Position numbers and translations under genes: made by a program. Below are positions 42,001 to 49,885 of a stretch of 64,000 nucleotides of DNA, piece after piece; position 1 is the stretch's first letter, and each line of letters opens with the position of its first letter. Under the pieces are notes generated by a model that was not told where the DNA came from, did no database searches, and was given only the letters and a program-made list of their open reading frames with translations. The stretch is from Granulicatella adiacens ATCC 49175 (lineage in GTDB: Bacteria > Bacillota > Bacilli > Lactobacillales > Aerococcaceae): assembly GCF_025150565.1 (NCBI RefSeq), contig NZ_CP102283.1:1116001-1180000 (forward strand). The letters run 5' to 3'.

Positions 42001-42183
42001 GTGAAATATATTGTTACCATCGTATGGGGATTGATACTTAGCCAAGTTACTTATTACCTAGGAAGTGCGCTCTCTCAAACACCTTACAACGTACAAAGCG
42101 CCGTAACCGTAGGAGTGCTCGTAACTGCAGCTATCTTTATCATCCAGCACGTATTTATGAAATCAAAAGAAAACAGAAGTTAA
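42001..42183 (+). CDS. YjzD-like DUF2929 small membrane protein
   Basis: About 60 residues with two hydrophobic helices (roughly 3-23 and 33-51) joined by a short polar loop (SALSQTPYNVQSA), a pattern like the DUF2929/YjzD family. Function unknown. The frame opens at TTG 41995, but GTG 42001 is better spaced from AGAAGGG. The stop codon lies inside the stem of its terminator. Confidence 0.7.
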   Translation: MKYIVTIVWGLILSQVTYYLGSALSQTPYNVQSAVTVGVLVTAAIFIIQHVFMKSKENRS

Positions 42184-42211
42184 GAGTTGAACCTTAACTT
42201 CTGTTTTTTTA
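42173..42211 (+). terminator. Terminator after the yjzD-like gene
   Basis: Perfect 12-bp arms ACAGAAGTTAAG and CTTAACTTCTGT followed by a T run. Confidence 0.92.
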
Positions 42212-42218
42212 TTTATTT

Positions 42219-42476
42219 TTAGCGCTTCGAAGTTTGACCGATTTTCGTACGTTGCAATTCTATCTCTCGTAAAATCACACTAAAAGAAGTTATTACTTCA
42301 TCTTTTATATAGAAAGCTTTGCACTTTAGAAAAGACTGGAAGCTTTCGATAGGTGCATTATCTGTGGGAATCCCTTTACAGAACATACTGCAGATAATCC
42401 TTTTTTCTTTAGTGAGCACATATTCTTGTACATCAACTGAATACTTAAGAGAATTATTAAATTTTCTTAAATACAT
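42219..42476 (-). pseudogene. IS3-family transposase remnant (OrfB C-terminal fragment)
   Basis: The translated fragment contains CKGIPTDNAPIESFQSFLKCKAFYI, which matches the region of IS3-family OrfB transposases around the last catalytic Glu (typically RKGxPxDNAxIESFxxxLK). The rest of the transposase, including both Asp motifs, is missing, and the sequence after about residue 65 diverges as if frameshifted. I find no terminal inverted repeats. It lies in a 354-base gap between yjzD and the next gene that otherwise shows nothing. Confidence 0.6.
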
Positions 42477-42537
42477 TGTATATTCAGTGGTGATAGCAGT
42501 ATAGTTACTTTGAAAATTCGATAGGAGAACAATATCT

Positions 42538-42936
42538 ATGAAAAAAATACACTCTATAAAAGAATTTGTTAGTTATTGTGTTGCATATCATTTTTTTTGG
42601 ATAATATTATCGTTTATAGCTTTAGTAGTGGATCCCCCTAAACCTGATAATTATAATATTATGACTTCAGAATCGAACTTCATAATTCTTTTTTTCATTT
42701 TCAGTGGAATATACTTACTACCACTATTCCCACTAATTTCCATTAATAAACAAATTTCCACCGTAAAAATTTTACTCTCGTTCATGTTTATTTCTACAAT
42801 CACATTTATTATGCTATACTTTCAGCAACATTACTTTGGTTCTTTTGAATCATATAGTATATTCTTAGAATATCTATTAATCCCAGCTTGGCAAACTATA
42901 ATTTTCTCTCTCGGTTTATATTTTATAAAAAATTAA
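42538..42936 (+). CDS. Hypothetical four-helix membrane protein
   Basis: 132 residues with four hydrophobic segments (about 12-32, 49-68, 75-96 and 108-129) and a short N-terminal charged stretch. I do not recognise the family. AGGAG lies 11 bases before the ATG, somewhat long. A strong terminator follows. Codon use is more AT-rich than its neighbours, and it sits beside a transposase remnant, so it may be acquired. Confidence 0.65.
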   Translation: MKKIHSIKEFVSYCVAYHFFWIILSFIALVVDPPKPDNYNIMTSESNFIILFFIFSGIYLLPLFPLISINKQISTVKILLSFMFISTITFIMLYFQQHYFGSFESYSIFLEYLLIPAWQTIIFSLGLYFIKN

Positions 42937-42975
42937 TCGAAGCTAATTTTCTTTCAATTAGCTTCGATTATTTTC
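42935..42975 (+). terminator. Terminator after the membrane-protein gene
   Basis: Perfect 14-bp arms AATCGAAGCTAATT and AATTAGCTTCGATT with T-rich sequence following. Confidence 0.9.
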
Positions 42976-42980
42976 AGTTA

Positions 42981-43009
42981 TTACTTATTTAGAAAGGTTA
43001 CTGTATAAA
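42981..43009 (+). promoter_or_regulatory. Promoter in front of structured element A
   Basis: TTACTT (42981-42986) and TATAAA (43004-43009) are separated by exactly 17 bases. Start of transcription would fall near 43016, immediately before the 5' arm of the structured element. No coding region follows before queA on the other strand, which suggests a non-coding transcript. Confidence 0.5.
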
Positions 43010-43017
43010 TCGCACAA

Positions 43018-43224
43018 AAAGACCGTGGGCAAACGAAGAACCATAGGGATTCTATGGTAGAAGTGATAGCGATTAGTAACCGATGTGAATTACTGACTCT
43101 GGAAATTCATTTCCTAGAGTCAGTTTGAAGCTCGGTAGGATTGAGACAAAAGGCTTAATCCGATACAGCTATTATCTCTACCATGAAGAGTTCCCTATGG
43201 TTCGTAGTTAGACCGAAGGTCTTT
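43018..43224 (+). ncRNA. Structured element A: candidate small RNA or structured repeat
   Basis: A 207-base region with no ORF that folds end to end. The outer arms AAAGACC and GGTCTTT and the inner arms CCATAGGGA/TCCCTATGG and ATGGTAG/CTACCAT form a long imperfect stem. Inside are two hairpins: one with arms ACTGACTCT and AGAGTCAGT, and one with arms GGATTGAG and CTTAATCC. A related copy in opposite orientation is at 49886-50134. I could not match it to T-box, 6S, RNase P, tmRNA or SRP RNA. A promoter precedes it and a short GC hairpin with a T run ends it. RNA identity is inferred. Confidence 0.55.
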
Positions 43225-43229
43225 TCCCT

Positions 43230-44267
43230 TTATTTATGCACAAACATTGCATCGCCAAAACTAAAGAAGCGATAACGTTCTTCGATAGCGTGCTGATACG
43301 CTTCTAGTGTGAATTCACGTCCAAGATATGCGCTAACAAGCATCACAAGCGTTGATTTTGGCAAGTGGAAATTCGTCACAAATGCATCAACTACACCAAA
43401 CTCATACCCTGGCGAGATGAAAATATCTGTCCAACCACTCGCAGGCACCACATGCCCATCGTTGTCTCTAGCAACTGTTTCTAGTGTACGAATCGAAGTC
43501 GTCCCAACAGCAATGACGCGTTTGCCAGCTTTTTTAGTCGCTTCAATCATATCCGCAGTTTCTTTTGACACATTATAATACTCAGAATGCATCTTATGGT
43601 CTTCTAGCGAATCCACAGAAACAGGTCTAAACGTTCCTAGACCAACGTGCAATGTGACTGGAACAATATTCACGCCCTTGTCACGGATTTGTTGCATTAA
43701 TTCTTCCGTAAAGTGCAAGCCAGCTGTAGGTGCTGCTGCAGATCCATTTTCTTTAGCATAAACCGTTTGATAACGTTCTTTATCTTCTAAACGCTCTTTA
43801 ATATAAGGTGGTAAAGGCATTTCCCCAAGAGATTCCAATACTTCGAGGAATACTCCTTCGTATGAAAACTCAATGATACGTCCACCTTGTTCTAATTCTT
43901 CAATAACTGTTGCTTTAAGTCGACCGTCACCAAAAGAAACGACACTACCTACTTTCATACGTTTAGCAGGTTTCACAAGAGTTTCCCACTTGTCACCCTC
44001 TGTATTCGTTAATAGTAACACTTCAATATGAGCACCCGTTTCTTCTTTTGTTCCATAAAGACGTGCTGGAAGTACACGTGTGTTATTCACAACAAGTGTA
44101 TCCCCTGCTTCTAATTCTTCTAGTAAATCAGAAAAATGTCTATCTTCAATCGTGTGCTTAGTTTTATCCACCATCAATAGACGCGAAGACGTACGGTCTT
44201 TTAATGGCGTTTGCGCGATTAATTCTTCGGGTAAATCGAAGTCAAAATCTTTAGTTGTATAGTTCAT
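43230..44267 (-). CDS. queA: S-adenosylmethionine:tRNA ribosyltransferase-isomerase
   Basis: Queuosine biosynthesis: transfers the ribosyl moiety of SAM to 7-aminomethyl-7-deazaguanine in tRNA. Signatures are [16 protein letters not shown] at the N-terminus, the central [13 protein letters not shown] and the C-terminal [16 protein letters not shown]. At 345 residues it is of normal length. Downstream of ruvB with 14 bases between; the ruvA-ruvB-queA order is conserved in Firmicutes. Confidence 0.97.
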   Translation of the reverse strand: MNYTTKDFDFDLPEELIAQTPLKDRTSSRLLMVDKTKHTIEDRHFSDLLEELEAGDTLVVNNTRVLPARLYGTKEETGAHIEVLLLTNTEGDKWETLVKPAKRMKVGSVVSFGDGRLKATVIEELEQGGRIIEFSYEGVFLEVLESLGEMPLPPYIKERLEDKERYQTVYAKENGSAAAPTAGLHFTEELMQQIRDKGVNIVPVTLHVGLGTFRPVSVDSLEDHKMHSEYYNVSKETADMIEATKKAGKRVIAVGTTSIRTLETVARDNDGHVVPASGWTDIFISPGYEFGVVDAFVTNFHLPKSTLVMLVSAYLGREFTLEAYQHAIEERYRFFSFGDAMFVHK

Positions 44268-44281
44268 TTCTATTTCCTTCC

Positions 44282-45289
44282 TTACGACATGGGATACAAG
44301 CGCCCTAAGTGAGCATATCCTTCCGGTGTCACCACACGACCGCGTGATGTCCGTTTTAAAAATCCAATTTGTAATAAATACGGTTCATACATATCTTCAA
44401 TGGTTTCCGCATCTTCTGAAATGTTCGCCGCAATAGCTCCAAGACCAACAGGACCACCATCGTATAAATCAATCATCGCCGTCAACAATTTACGGTCAAT
44501 ATGGTCTAGCCCTTTAGCGTCCACACGTAAGACCTTCAATGCTTGCTGCGTAATTTCTTTTGAAATCATGCCTTCTTCGTATACTTGAGAAAAGTCACGT
44601 ACACGTTTCAGTAGGCGATTGGCAATACGCGGTGTCCCGCGAGAACGAAGTGCAATCTCAAGAGCGGCTTCATCTTTAATTTCACTATCAAAGACATTTG
44701 CACTACGTTTAACAATCTCAGACAGAGAAGCCTCATCATAATATTCCATATGTTCCACAATCCCGAAACGGTCACGAAGCGGTGCAGAAAGTGCCCCCGC
44801 ACGAGTTGTTGCTCCAATCAACGTAAACGGCGGCAATGGAAAATGCACTGGATGCGCAGTTGGCCCTTGTCCGACTACGATATCTACAAAGAAATCTTCC
44901 ATCGCAGAATACAGCATCTCCTCCACTACACGTGGCAAGCGGTGAATTTCGTCGATAAATAAAACATCTCCTGCTTCTAAATCATTTAAAAGAGCCACTA
45001 AGTCTCCTGGGCGTTCAATCGCTGGACCACTGGTTGTCTTAATACCCACTTCTAATTCATTGGCAATGACCATCGCGAGTGTCGTCTTCCCGAGTCCTGG
45101 AGGTCCGTATAGTAACACGTGATCCAAGGCTTCAGAACGACTACGCGCCGCTTGAATATAAATGGCAAGTTCTTCTTTTACTTTTTGTTGACCGATATAT
45201 TGTTGTAACGTCTGTGGTCTTAGTGATAACTCGTCTTGTACTTCCACTTCGTCAAGCGGGTTTTGGTCAATAAAACGTTCTTCCTCCAC
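44282..45289 (-). CDS. ruvB: Holliday junction branch migration helicase RuvB
   Basis: AAA+ motor that drives branch migration with RuvA. Walker [13 protein letters not shown], Walker [24 protein letters not shown], sensor [18 protein letters not shown], then a C-terminal winged helix. At 335 residues it is of normal length. 12 bases after ruvA. Confidence 0.97.
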   Translation of the reverse strand: MEEERFIDQNPLDEVEVQDELSLRPQTLQQYIGQQKVKEELAIYIQAARSRSEALDHVLLYGPPGLGKTTLAMVIANELEVGIKTTSGPAIERPGDLVALLNDLEAGDVLFIDEIHRLPRVVEEMLYSAMEDFFVDIVVGQGPTAHPVHFPLPPFTLIGATTRAGALSAPLRDRFGIVEHMEYYDEASLSEIVKRSANVFDSEIKDEAALEIALRSRGTPRIANRLLKRVRDFSQVYEEGMISKEITQQALKVLRVDAKGLDHIDRKLLTAMIDLYDGGPVGLGAIAANISEDAETIEDMYEPYLLQIGFLKRTSRGRVVTPEGYAHLGRLYPMS

Positions 45290-45301
45290 GATAATCCTCC
45301 A

Positions 45302-45889
45302 TTATTTCATCAATAGTTTAAAGGCCACTTTTAATGCCTCTTGCGTCGTACTTGGAGCAGCAGCTTCCAGTGACTTCCAAATCTTTTTAATTTCTTTTGC
45401 AGAATACCCAAGACCAAGTAAGGCTTCTTTTGCTTCTTCAAGAGTGGCTTGGTTCGTTGAAACAACTGCTTTCGTGGTTTCCTCTGGTAGTGCTTCAAAC
45501 TTTCCTTTCAAGTCAAGAATAATTTGTTGCGCTGTTTTCTTCCCAACTCCTGGGAATTTTGTTAAATAAGTGACATTCCCACTTTCTACAGCGTTCACGA
45601 AACCTTCCGTATCGTCATTTGCTAAAATACTCATCGCACTCTTTGGACCAATACCTGAAACACTAATTAATCGTTGGAATAATTCGCGTTCTTCGCTTGA
45701 GATAAATCCGTATAAGGTAATCGAATCCTCACGAACAACTTGTTGTACTAAAACTTTAATTTGTTTTTTTAGAGAATCTTGCAAGCGGTATGGGTTTGCA
45801 AATACCACTTGATAGCCTACGCCATGCACATCGATAACAATAGCTGTTGGTAAGATATGCGCTAACTCTCCATTTAAGTATTCATACAT
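45302..45889 (-). CDS. ruvA: Holliday junction DNA helicase subunit RuvA
   Basis: Binds the Holliday junction and recruits RuvB. An N-terminal OB fold (MYEYLNGELAHILPTAIVIDV), tandem HhH motifs (LISVSGIGPKSAMSIL and LTKFPGVGKKTAQQIILDLK) and the C-terminal RuvB-binding domain (EAKEALLGLGYSAKEIKK) are all present. 195 residues. Confidence 0.96.
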   Translation of the reverse strand: MYEYLNGELAHILPTAIVIDVHGVGYQVVFANPYRLQDSLKKQIKVLVQQVVREDSITLYGFISSEERELFQRLISVSGIGPKSAMSILANDDTEGFVNAVESGNVTYLTKFPGVGKKTAQQIILDLKGKFEALPEETTKAVVSTNQATLEEAKEALLGLGYSAKEIKKIWKSLEAAAPSTTQEALKVAFKLLMK

Positions 45890-45975
45890 GAATAATGCTC
45901 CTTTTTTATGTCTATATCAGTACAATTCTAGCATAACAGGAAGGTCTAGGGCAAATGTCTGTTCGTATACTGTTC

Positions 45976-46008
45976 AAAAAAAGCAGCCCCTTCGAAGAGA
46001 GACTGCTT
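45976..46008 (-). terminator. Terminator after the FMN reductase gene
   Basis: The arms AAGCAG and CTGCTT around an inner CTTCGAAG stem are followed by a run of seven T on the minus strand. Confidence 0.82.
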
Positions 46009-46032
46009 CCTTAAGTTAAGTTTGAAATTTAA

Positions 46033-46572
46033 TTATGCATTTAATAATGCTTCAGCTTGTTTTTCAAGTCCTGCTACTACTTCATCGCTTAATGTAACAA
46101 CACCAGTTCCCCAAGCTTCTGGGTTAATTGTTGCAGCTGTGAAATCACCTACTACTTGCATGCGTACAAATGGTAATAATGATTGATATGAAGCGAATAA
46201 TTGATCATGCCCAGCTGCTGCCAATGCAGACACTGTTACTACTTTATCTTGTAAAATAGAAGGTCCACTTGGGTTTGATAAATCTAGAGCACGACTCATC
46301 CAGTCAATTAAGTTTTTCACTGTTCCTGGAATAGCGAAATTATAAACTGGTGAGAAAATCCAAATAGCATCTGCTTTACCGATAGCATCGCGTGCTGCTT
46401 GTACTTCAGGTAATACTGGAGTTTCTAAATCTTGGTTCATTAATGGAAGGTTTGAGTAGTCTAAGTATGATACTGTTGCTTTTCCTTCTAAAAGTTGTAC
46501 TGCTTTTTCAGCCATTTGATGGTTAAAACTTCCTTTACGTAAGCTTCCTACTACAAATAAAATGTTTTTCAT
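46033..46572 (-). CDS. NADPH-dependent FMN reductase family flavoprotein
   Basis: About 179 residues with a flavodoxin-like fold. The FMN phosphate loop is GSLRKGSFNHQMAEKA, and the second FMN loop is SPVYNFAIPGTVKNLIDWMSRA, as in NAD(P)H-dependent FMN/azo/quinone reductases. It probably reduces quinones, azo compounds or flavin. ATG 46572 is chosen because GAGG lies just upstream; the frame opens twelve codons earlier without a site. Monocistronic. Confidence 0.88.
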   Translation of the reverse strand: MKNILFVVGSLRKGSFNHQMAEKAVQLLEGKATVSYLDYSNLPLMNQDLETPVLPEVQAARDAIGKADAIWIFSPVYNFAIPGTVKNLIDWMSRALDLSNPSGPSILQDKVVTVSALAAAGHDQLFASYQSLLPFVRMQVVGDFTAATINPEAWGTGVVTLSDEVVAGLEKQAEALLNA

Positions 46573-46993
46573 ATTAAATACCTCATTTCTTTTTCGTTGT
46601 TTTTCCAAGAAAGCGACGTCTTCTCTCTTGGCTTAATTAAAGATTATCATCACTTAAATATTAAAGCAATTTATTTGCTCATAAAAATTATTATAAATTT
46701 ATAACCTCTAACAATGAACTAGAACCATTGCTATCACGATATTTTTCAAATAGAAATCTAATAAATAATCTTTGGGATGAGATATATTATTTAATAATAA
46801 AGTATATAAATTTACTCCATTCTCATAATAAGAATATCAGTCGGAATATGAATATTTTGTGAAATTCACCGAAAATTCATATCTGTTTTTGAAAGAATCT
46901 AGTTCTTTCCGTGAAATGTAGTAAAACTAATTGTTTTTCGTAAATAGCCTATGATACATTTAATACAATCTTAATAATTAGGAGTGATTTCAT
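46573..46993. other. AT-rich intergenic region between FMN reductase and pspC
   Basis: 421 bases without a gene. It must hold the divergent promoters of both neighbours. The only clear structure is a long inverted repeat at 46846-46882, with arms ATATGAATATTTT and AAAATTCATAT around the smaller palindrome GTGAAATTCAC. No coding potential is seen. Confidence 0.7.
46846..46882. repeat. Long inverted repeat upstream of pspC
   Basis: ATATGAAT-A-TTTT and AAAATTCATAT pair, and between them GTGAA/TTCAC forms a further five pairs, giving a nearly continuous hairpin. It is about 110 bases upstream of the pspC start and could be an operator for a cell-envelope stress regulator. No T run follows on either strand, so a terminator is unlikely. 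Confidence 0.5.
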
Positions 46994-47179
46994 TTGGAAA
47001 AACGTTTAACACGTAATGTAAAAGAAAAGAAAATTATGGGAGTTTGTGCTGGTGTAGCTGATTACTATGGTATCGATGTATCATTAGTTCGTATCGGCTG
47101 GGCAATATCTGTCTTAGCTGCAGGAACTGGTGCTCTAGCATACGCAGTTTTATCATTTGTACTTCCTGAAGGTGAATAA
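46994..47179 (+). CDS. PspC-domain small membrane protein
   Basis: 61 residues. An N-terminal PspC segment (RLTRNVKEKKIMGVCAGVADYYGIDVSLVRIGWAISVLAAGTG) includes the membrane helix. PspC proteins belong to membrane-stress responses; in Lactobacillales small PspC genes are often targets of LiaR/CesR-type regulators (established for the family, not shown here). The start is TTG behind GGAG. It has its own terminator. Confidence 0.9.
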   Translation: MEKRLTRNVKEKKIMGVCAGVADYYGIDVSLVRIGWAISVLAAGTGALAYAVLSFVLPEGE

Positions 47180-47190
47180 TCGTTCTAAGT

Positions 47191-47221
47191 AAAAAAAGCA
47201 GGTTTAAAACCTGCTTTTTTT
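47191..47221 (+). terminator. Terminator after pspC
   Basis: The arms AAAAAAAGCAGGTTT and AAACCTGCTTTTTTT form a perfect hairpin with a T run. Confidence 0.94.
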
Positions 47222-47273
47222 GTGCTTTCAGATAAAGTCTCTCTACTTTAGGGAATCCATTATGAGCAAAGCA

Positions 47274-47300
47274 AAAACGACTCGCGATGCGAGTCGTTTT
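47274..47300 (-). terminator. Terminator downstream of pta and element C
   Basis: Perfect 12-bp arms AAAACGACTCGC and GCGAGTCGTTTT with a 3-base loop and T runs on both sides; on the minus strand it ends the pta transcript. Confidence 0.9.
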
Positions 47301-47305
47301 GTGTA

Positions 47306-47416
47306 GTTGAGTTCGCCATCGCAGAAATCGCGTCCACTTCCCGGAACGTACGCAGAACATTTCACGTTCCTTTCGTCGTTCCGGTCCAGTGGTCGATTTC
47401 TAACCGCGATGTCTCA
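47306..47416 (-). repeat. Element C: long GC-rich hairpin in the pta 3' region
   Basis: A roughly 110-base imperfect hairpin directly after the pta stop codon. On the minus strand, CATCGCGG...AGAAATCG...CCACT...CCGGAACG pairs with CGTTCCGG...AGTGG...CGATTTCT...GCGATG, topped by a smaller hairpin (AGGAAC/GTTCT). Base composition is clearly more GC-rich than the surroundings. It could be a 3' UTR regulatory or stability structure, a 3'-derived small RNA, or an old repeat. It shares no obvious sequence with elements A and B. Confidence 0.55.
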
Positions 47417-47420
47417 CATC

Positions 47421-48410
47421 CTAGTTTTCCATCAACGCTTGGTTAGCTGTAATGATCGCTAATTTGTAGACGTCTTCTTCGTTACATCCACGTGATAAGT
47501 CAGAGATTGGTTTATTTAATCCTTGTAAGATTGGTCCAATAGCTTCGAAGTTACCGAAACGTTGTGCAATTTTGTATCCGATGTTACCTGATTGGATTTC
47601 TGGGAATACGAATACAGTTGCTTGTCCAGCTACTGGTGAGTCTGGAGCTTTTTGTTTACCAACGCTTGGTACGAATGCAGCATCGAATTGTAATTCTCCG
47701 TCGATGTTGTAGTTTGGAGCTAATTCTTGAGCGATTTTAGTTGCTTCAGCTACTTTTAATGCTTCTTCAGATTTAGCAGAACCTTTAGTTGAGAAACTTA
47801 ACATTGCAACGTTTGGTTCAATACCGAATAATTCAGCTGTTTTAGCAGATTCTACTGCGATTTCAGCTAATTCTTGTGCGTTAGGGTTAATGTTGATTGC
47901 GCAGTCTGAGAATAAGTATTTCTTAGATTTGTCGCTGTTGATCATGATGAACGCACCACTTGTACGAGATACTCCTGGTTTTGTTTTGATGATTTGTAAT
48001 GCTGGACGTACAGTGTCCCCTGTTGAGTGAACCGCACCAGATACTAATCCGTCTGCTAAGCCCATGTATACCATCATTGTTCCGAAGTAAGTTACGTCAC
48101 GTAATAATTTTTGCGCATCTTCTTCAGATACTTTACCGTTTCGACGTGCTACAAAGCTTGCAACCATTTCTGCATATTTATCGTCCGCATAAGTTTCAGG
48201 ATCGATAATTTCTAAATGAGAAATGTTAAATCCACGAGCTTCTGCTACTTCATTAATAGCATCTACATTTCCAAGTAAGATTGGTTTGCAAAGTCCATCT
48301 GCTAATAAACGAACAGCCGCACCAATAATTCTTGGTTCATCTCCTTCTGGAAATACGATTTTAACGTCTTTCCCTTTCACTTTAAGTGATAATTCTTCAA
48401 ATAATTCCAC
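47421..48410 (-). CDS. pta: Phosphate acetyltransferase
   Basis: Interconverts acetyl-CoA and acetyl-phosphate in overflow acetate metabolism. The motifs KIVFPEGDEPR, ADGLVSGAVHSTGDTVRPALQIIKT, and the C-terminal VFPEIQSGNIGYKIAQRFG and GLNKPISDLSRG are typical of the short Pta. At 329 residues it lacks the N-terminal DRTGG domain, as in other Firmicutes. Monocistronic, ending in element C and a terminator. Confidence 0.96.
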   Translation of the reverse strand: MELFEELSLKVKGKDVKIVFPEGDEPRIIGAAVRLLADGLCKPILLGNVDAINEVAEARGFNISHLEIIDPETYADDKYAEMVASFVARRNGKVSEEDAQKLLRDVTYFGTMMVYMGLADGLVSGAVHSTGDTVRPALQIIKTKPGVSRTSGAFIMINSDKSKKYLFSDCAININPNAQELAEIAVESAKTAELFGIEPNVAMLSFSTKGSAKSEEALKVAEATKIAQELAPNYNIDGELQFDAAFVPSVGKQKAPDSPVAGQATVFVFPEIQSGNIGYKIAQRFGNFEAIGPILQGLNKPISDLSRGCNEEDVYKLAIITANQALMEN

Positions 48411-48582
48411 GGATATCCCTCCAAAAATTTGTTATCTTAATAATACACTAAATACTTTTAAAAAAACAGTACAATGTTAAAACAATCATCAAAAAAACAG
48501 CTGTACTAATTTGTAAGCAATATGAAAATAGTACAGTTTCGTTTCATAAAAATTTCTACTTAGCAAAACACGCCTTGTATGC

Positions 48583-48588
48583 TATACT
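48583..48588 (+). promoter_or_regulatory. Extended -10 promoter of the threonine/serine exporter operon
   Basis: TATACT preceded by TG one base upstream (TGC) gives an extended -10 element, with TTAGCA 17 bases upstream as a weak -35. It lies about 32 bases before the GTG start and inside the region that an earlier TTG would make coding, supporting the GTG start. Confidence 0.6.
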
Positions 48589-48619
48589 TAGAGAGTATTT
48601 TAGTAAGGAGGAAGGCTTT

Positions 48620-49390
48620 GTGCGATCATATGCAAAAAAATTAATGGATACCGCTATTCTGGCTGGTCAAATCATGCTAGAATGTAACGCTGAATCCTAT
48701 CGCGTGGAAGAAACCATGAACTATATTCTCTCCACTTCAAACTTTGAAACTTGCGAAGCCTTCGCGATGGCGACTGGAATCTTTGCAACGCTCGATGACG
48801 ACTGTATCGATTCTATTACAGAAATCCGCCGTGTTCCAAATCGTGACACAAATTTAAATCGTATCTATAAAGTTAACGCCATTTCTCGTCAATTAGTGAC
48901 AAAAGAAATCGACCTTGATACGGCTTATCAACGATTACAAGATTTAAAAGAATCCGAATATCCACAGTGGTTAAAAGACTTAGGCCTTATTCTGATGTGT
49001 GGGTTCTACGCTGCTCTATTTGGAGCAACGCCAATTGAACTCGTCATAGCATCAGTAGCAGCGATTATCATGCCATTTGTTTATAAGTTAGATCCTAAAT
49101 TAAAATTAGGAACATTCGTGTTGAACCTCATCTCGATTATTCCTGCGATTGTCATTATCATTTTGATTCAGAAACATTTCGTTCCGGACGCTCGAATCGG
49201 CATCTCCATTGTAGGATTAATCATGCCGGCCGTTCCTGGAACCGCCATTACAAATGCCATTCGCGATACATTACGCGGAGACTACAACTCAGGAGCAGCT
49301 CGGGCAATTGAAGCGTTTGTGACGGCTCTTTCCGTCGCTATTGCAGTTGCTTTGGGACTCGTGTTAGCAGGAGGTGCAAACCCCTTATGA
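48620..49390 (+). CDS. Threonine/serine exporter, large subunit (ThrE N-terminal domain, DUF1212)
   Basis: Probable amino-acid exporter subunit. The cytoplasmic N-terminal domain (about 1-115) has LAGQIMLECNAESYRVEETMNYIL and RRVPNRDTNLNRI. Five or so membrane helices follow, with GLIMPAVPGTAITNAIRDTLRGDYNSG, the ThrE signature. The start is GTG 48620 with AAGGAGG; the frame opening at TTG 48575 falls on the promoter. It overlaps the next gene by 4 bases (ATGA). Together the two make a split ThrE. Confidence 0.9.
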   Translation: MRSYAKKLMDTAILAGQIMLECNAESYRVEETMNYILSTSNFETCEAFAMATGIFATLDDDCIDSITEIRRVPNRDTNLNRIYKVNAISRQLVTKEIDLDTAYQRLQDLKESEYPQWLKDLGLILMCGFYAALFGATPIELVIASVAAIIMPFVYKLDPKLKLGTFVLNLISIIPAIVIIILIQKHFVPDARIGISIVGLIMPAVPGTAITNAIRDTLRGDYNSGAARAIEAFVTALSVAIAVALGLVLAGGANPL

Positions 49391-49830
49391 TTTATCAAGT
49401 GATTAGTGCTCTCATCGCTGTCTACTTCAGTTGTATTGTCTTTGAAGCACCAAAACGACTCCTCATTCATATTTCGATTATTGGAGGCATTGGTTGGTTT
49501 GTATATCTCTTCTTCTTGGACAGTTCTGGATTACAACTAGCTACTTACTATAGCGGCCTTACCATTGCTTTTTTATCGCACTTAGCAGCACGCTATTTTA
49601 AAGCTCCCGTAACGGTATTTTTTATCCCTGGATTTTTCCCACTCGTTCCTGGTGCAGGCATGTATCGTACTGTATATGCATTCTTTGTTGGAGATGTTGA
49701 AAAAGGAAAATTCTTCTTCGGTCAAACAATGATTACTGCCGGGATGATTGCACTTGCTATCTTTACGGTCGATTCGATTTTCCGTCTGTATTCGCATTGG
49801 CAATCTTCACGCCGTCAATCAGCAAACTAA
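49387..49830 (+). CDS. Threonine/serine exporter, small subunit (ThrE C-terminal domain, DUF3815)
   Basis: 147 residues with about four membrane helices; FFIPGFFPLVPGAGMYRTVYAF resembles the PAxPG motif repeated from the first half of ThrE. It is co-translated with the preceding subunit through an ATGA overlap. In actinobacteria both halves are fused in one ThrE; the split form is usual in Firmicutes. A decayed relative of this gene lies at the right edge of the window. Confidence 0.9.
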   Translation: MIYQVISALIAVYFSCIVFEAPKRLLIHISIIGGIGWFVYLFFLDSSGLQLATYYSGLTIAFLSHLAARYFKAPVTVFFIPGFFPLVPGAGMYRTVYAFFVGDVEKGKFFFGQTMITAGMIALAIFTVDSIFRLYSHWQSSRRQSAN

Positions 49831-49844
49831 ATAAATGAACTTGA

Positions 49845-49876
49845 AACTGCCAAAGATTTTCTTTGGTGGTTTTTAT
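49845..49876 (+). terminator. Terminator of the exporter operon
   Basis: AAC-TG-CCAAAG pairs with CTTTGG-TG-GTT, followed by a T run. Confidence 0.82.
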
Positions 49877-49885
49877 ATTTAAACC

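Noticed and set aside
43018-43224. Element A as 6S RNA, RNase P RNA, tmRNA or T-box
   Set aside because: It has side hairpins rather than the open 6S bubble, lacks RNase P conserved cores and a tag-coding or tRNA-like end, and no T-box sequence. A second diverged copy also argues against a single-copy housekeeping RNA.
47034-47360. Minus-strand 108-codon frame over pspC and element C
   Set aside because: It runs antisense through pspC, its terminator and the pta terminator hairpin, has no ribosome-binding site, and its translation looks like a shadow.
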